The translations under genes and the position numbers were made by a program. Positions 63,633 to 64,000 of a stretch of 64,000 bases of DNA are shown piece after piece. The notes beneath the pieces are model-generated. The model had not been told where the DNA came from, did no database searches, and was given only the letters and a program-made list of their open reading frames with translations. Source of the stretch: Molanna angustata (Eukaryota; Arthropoda; Insecta; Trichoptera; Molannidae); contig OY754973.1 in assembly GCA_963576475.1 (NCBI GenBank), positions 9,074,052 through 9,138,051 on the forward strand, written 5' to 3'. Each line of letters opens with the position of its first letter. The first letter of the stretch is position 1.

Positions 63633-63791
63633 TCACATGTTTTGCGTGTAATCAAGCTCACACTGACAGCTCGACGTCACGATTTTTCTGAAATTCCAGC
63701 GAATTTTCGGCATCTGAATAATCTGTTTGGTATTTGATTTGACAAAATTACCAAATACATATTTCACGAAATCACTAAAATCATCATCCAT
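63633..63791 (-). CDS. Small ORF of unknown function (doubtful)
   Basis: A minus-strand ATG at 63791-63789 opens 52 residues: MDDDFSDFVKYVFGNFVKSN, TKQIIQMPKIRWNFRKIVTS, then SCQCELDYTQNM and a stop at 63635-63633. The acidic start resembles N-termini of several insect DNA-transposase ORFs, but no domain is recognisable. It could be the first exon of something outside the window or pure chance. Confidence 0.2.
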   Translation of the reverse strand: MDDDFSDFVKYVFGNFVKSNTKQIIQMPKIRWNFRKIVTSSCQCELDYTQNM

Positions 63792-64000
63792 TGAAAACAT
63801 CTCGTATTAAACCACTCGTAAGGTTCCTCGCGATCAACCTTACTTTTTGACTGTTCGCAAATTTAAGTTTACGCCAACTTGCATGAAGTGTTTAGATATG
63901 ACGTCTCTGTAATGCAATTCTCATACAAAAACTTCATAGCATCCTTAAGTTAGGAAGCCACGTGATCTCCTTACTTTAGTGAGCGACTGTGCGATGAAAA
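63792..64000. other. Unassigned DNA at window end
   Basis: Slightly less AT-rich than average; nothing recognisable before the edge. Confidence 0.3.

Noticed and set aside
63633..63791. First exon of a DNA transposase at the window edge
   Set aside because: The acidic start is suggestive, but 52 residues without a domain and no visible donor or terminal repeat are not enough; kept only as a low-confidence ORF.

Overview
The window looks like a gene-poor stretch of an insect nuclear genome, most probably from a moth or butterfly (Lepidoptera). It is strongly AT-rich, has no bacterial-style operons, and is packed with non-LTR retrotransposon (LINE) 3' ends, tRNA-derived SINEs, fold-back MITEs, DNA transposons and minisatellites. 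The LINEs end in short microsatellites such as (GAA)n, (CATA)n or (TAAG)n rather than long poly-A. I found no host protein-coding exon that I can defend. The species cannot be read from the sequence alone.

The only intact gene is a piggyBac-type transposase (46450-48255). It lies in a complete 2.48-kb element (45951-48432) with matching TTAA target sites, 13-bp terminal repeats, an 18-bp internal inverted repeat and the full set of catalytic aspartates, and it interrupts a ~20-bp minisatellite. Two other DNA elements, 22801-24335 and 28634-29973, have 25-bp terminal repeats and TA target duplications. Each keeps only the degraded C-terminal end (a PHD-like cysteine finger) of a pogo/Tigger-type transposase. 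The second lies inside a minisatellite whose other units preserve the empty site.

Layout. 1-8.8 kb: SINE C, B and A copies, LINE-D tails and a 5'-truncated Jockey/CR1-group reverse transcriptase (3003-4478). 8.8-9.5 kb: a 679-bp TTAA palindrome. 9.9-17.1 kb: LINE 3' ends, including one whose last 113 bp is tandemly triplicated, and a decayed reverse transcriptase. 17-27.5 kb: local duplications, MITEs and the first pogo-like element. 27.9-30.2 kb: ~50-bp minisatellite split by the second pogo-like element. 30-45 kb: RTE tails, SINEs, MITEs, a 69-bp minisatellite and a 370-bp fold-back. 45.7-48.5 kb: piggyBac. 49-59 kb: SINEs, a 50-bp minisatellite and a chimeric LINE ORF (53312-54388). 60-62.8 kb: a 63-bp minisatellite open on both strands, the best-preserved LINE-D tail, a (GT)n tract and a small unclassified coding-like patch.

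Working names used below are local to this report. LINE-K is a Jockey/CR1-group LINE whose 3' UTR carries a TTGCCnTAnGGCAA hairpin. LINE-D, -R, -M and -W are RTE-like LINE 3' ends. SINE A, B and C are three tRNA-derived families. MITE-1 and MITE-2 are palindromic families, and repeat E is an unclassified interspersed repeat. The elements are linked: SINE A carries the LINE-K 3' tail, which suggests that SINE A is mobilised by that LINE's machinery.
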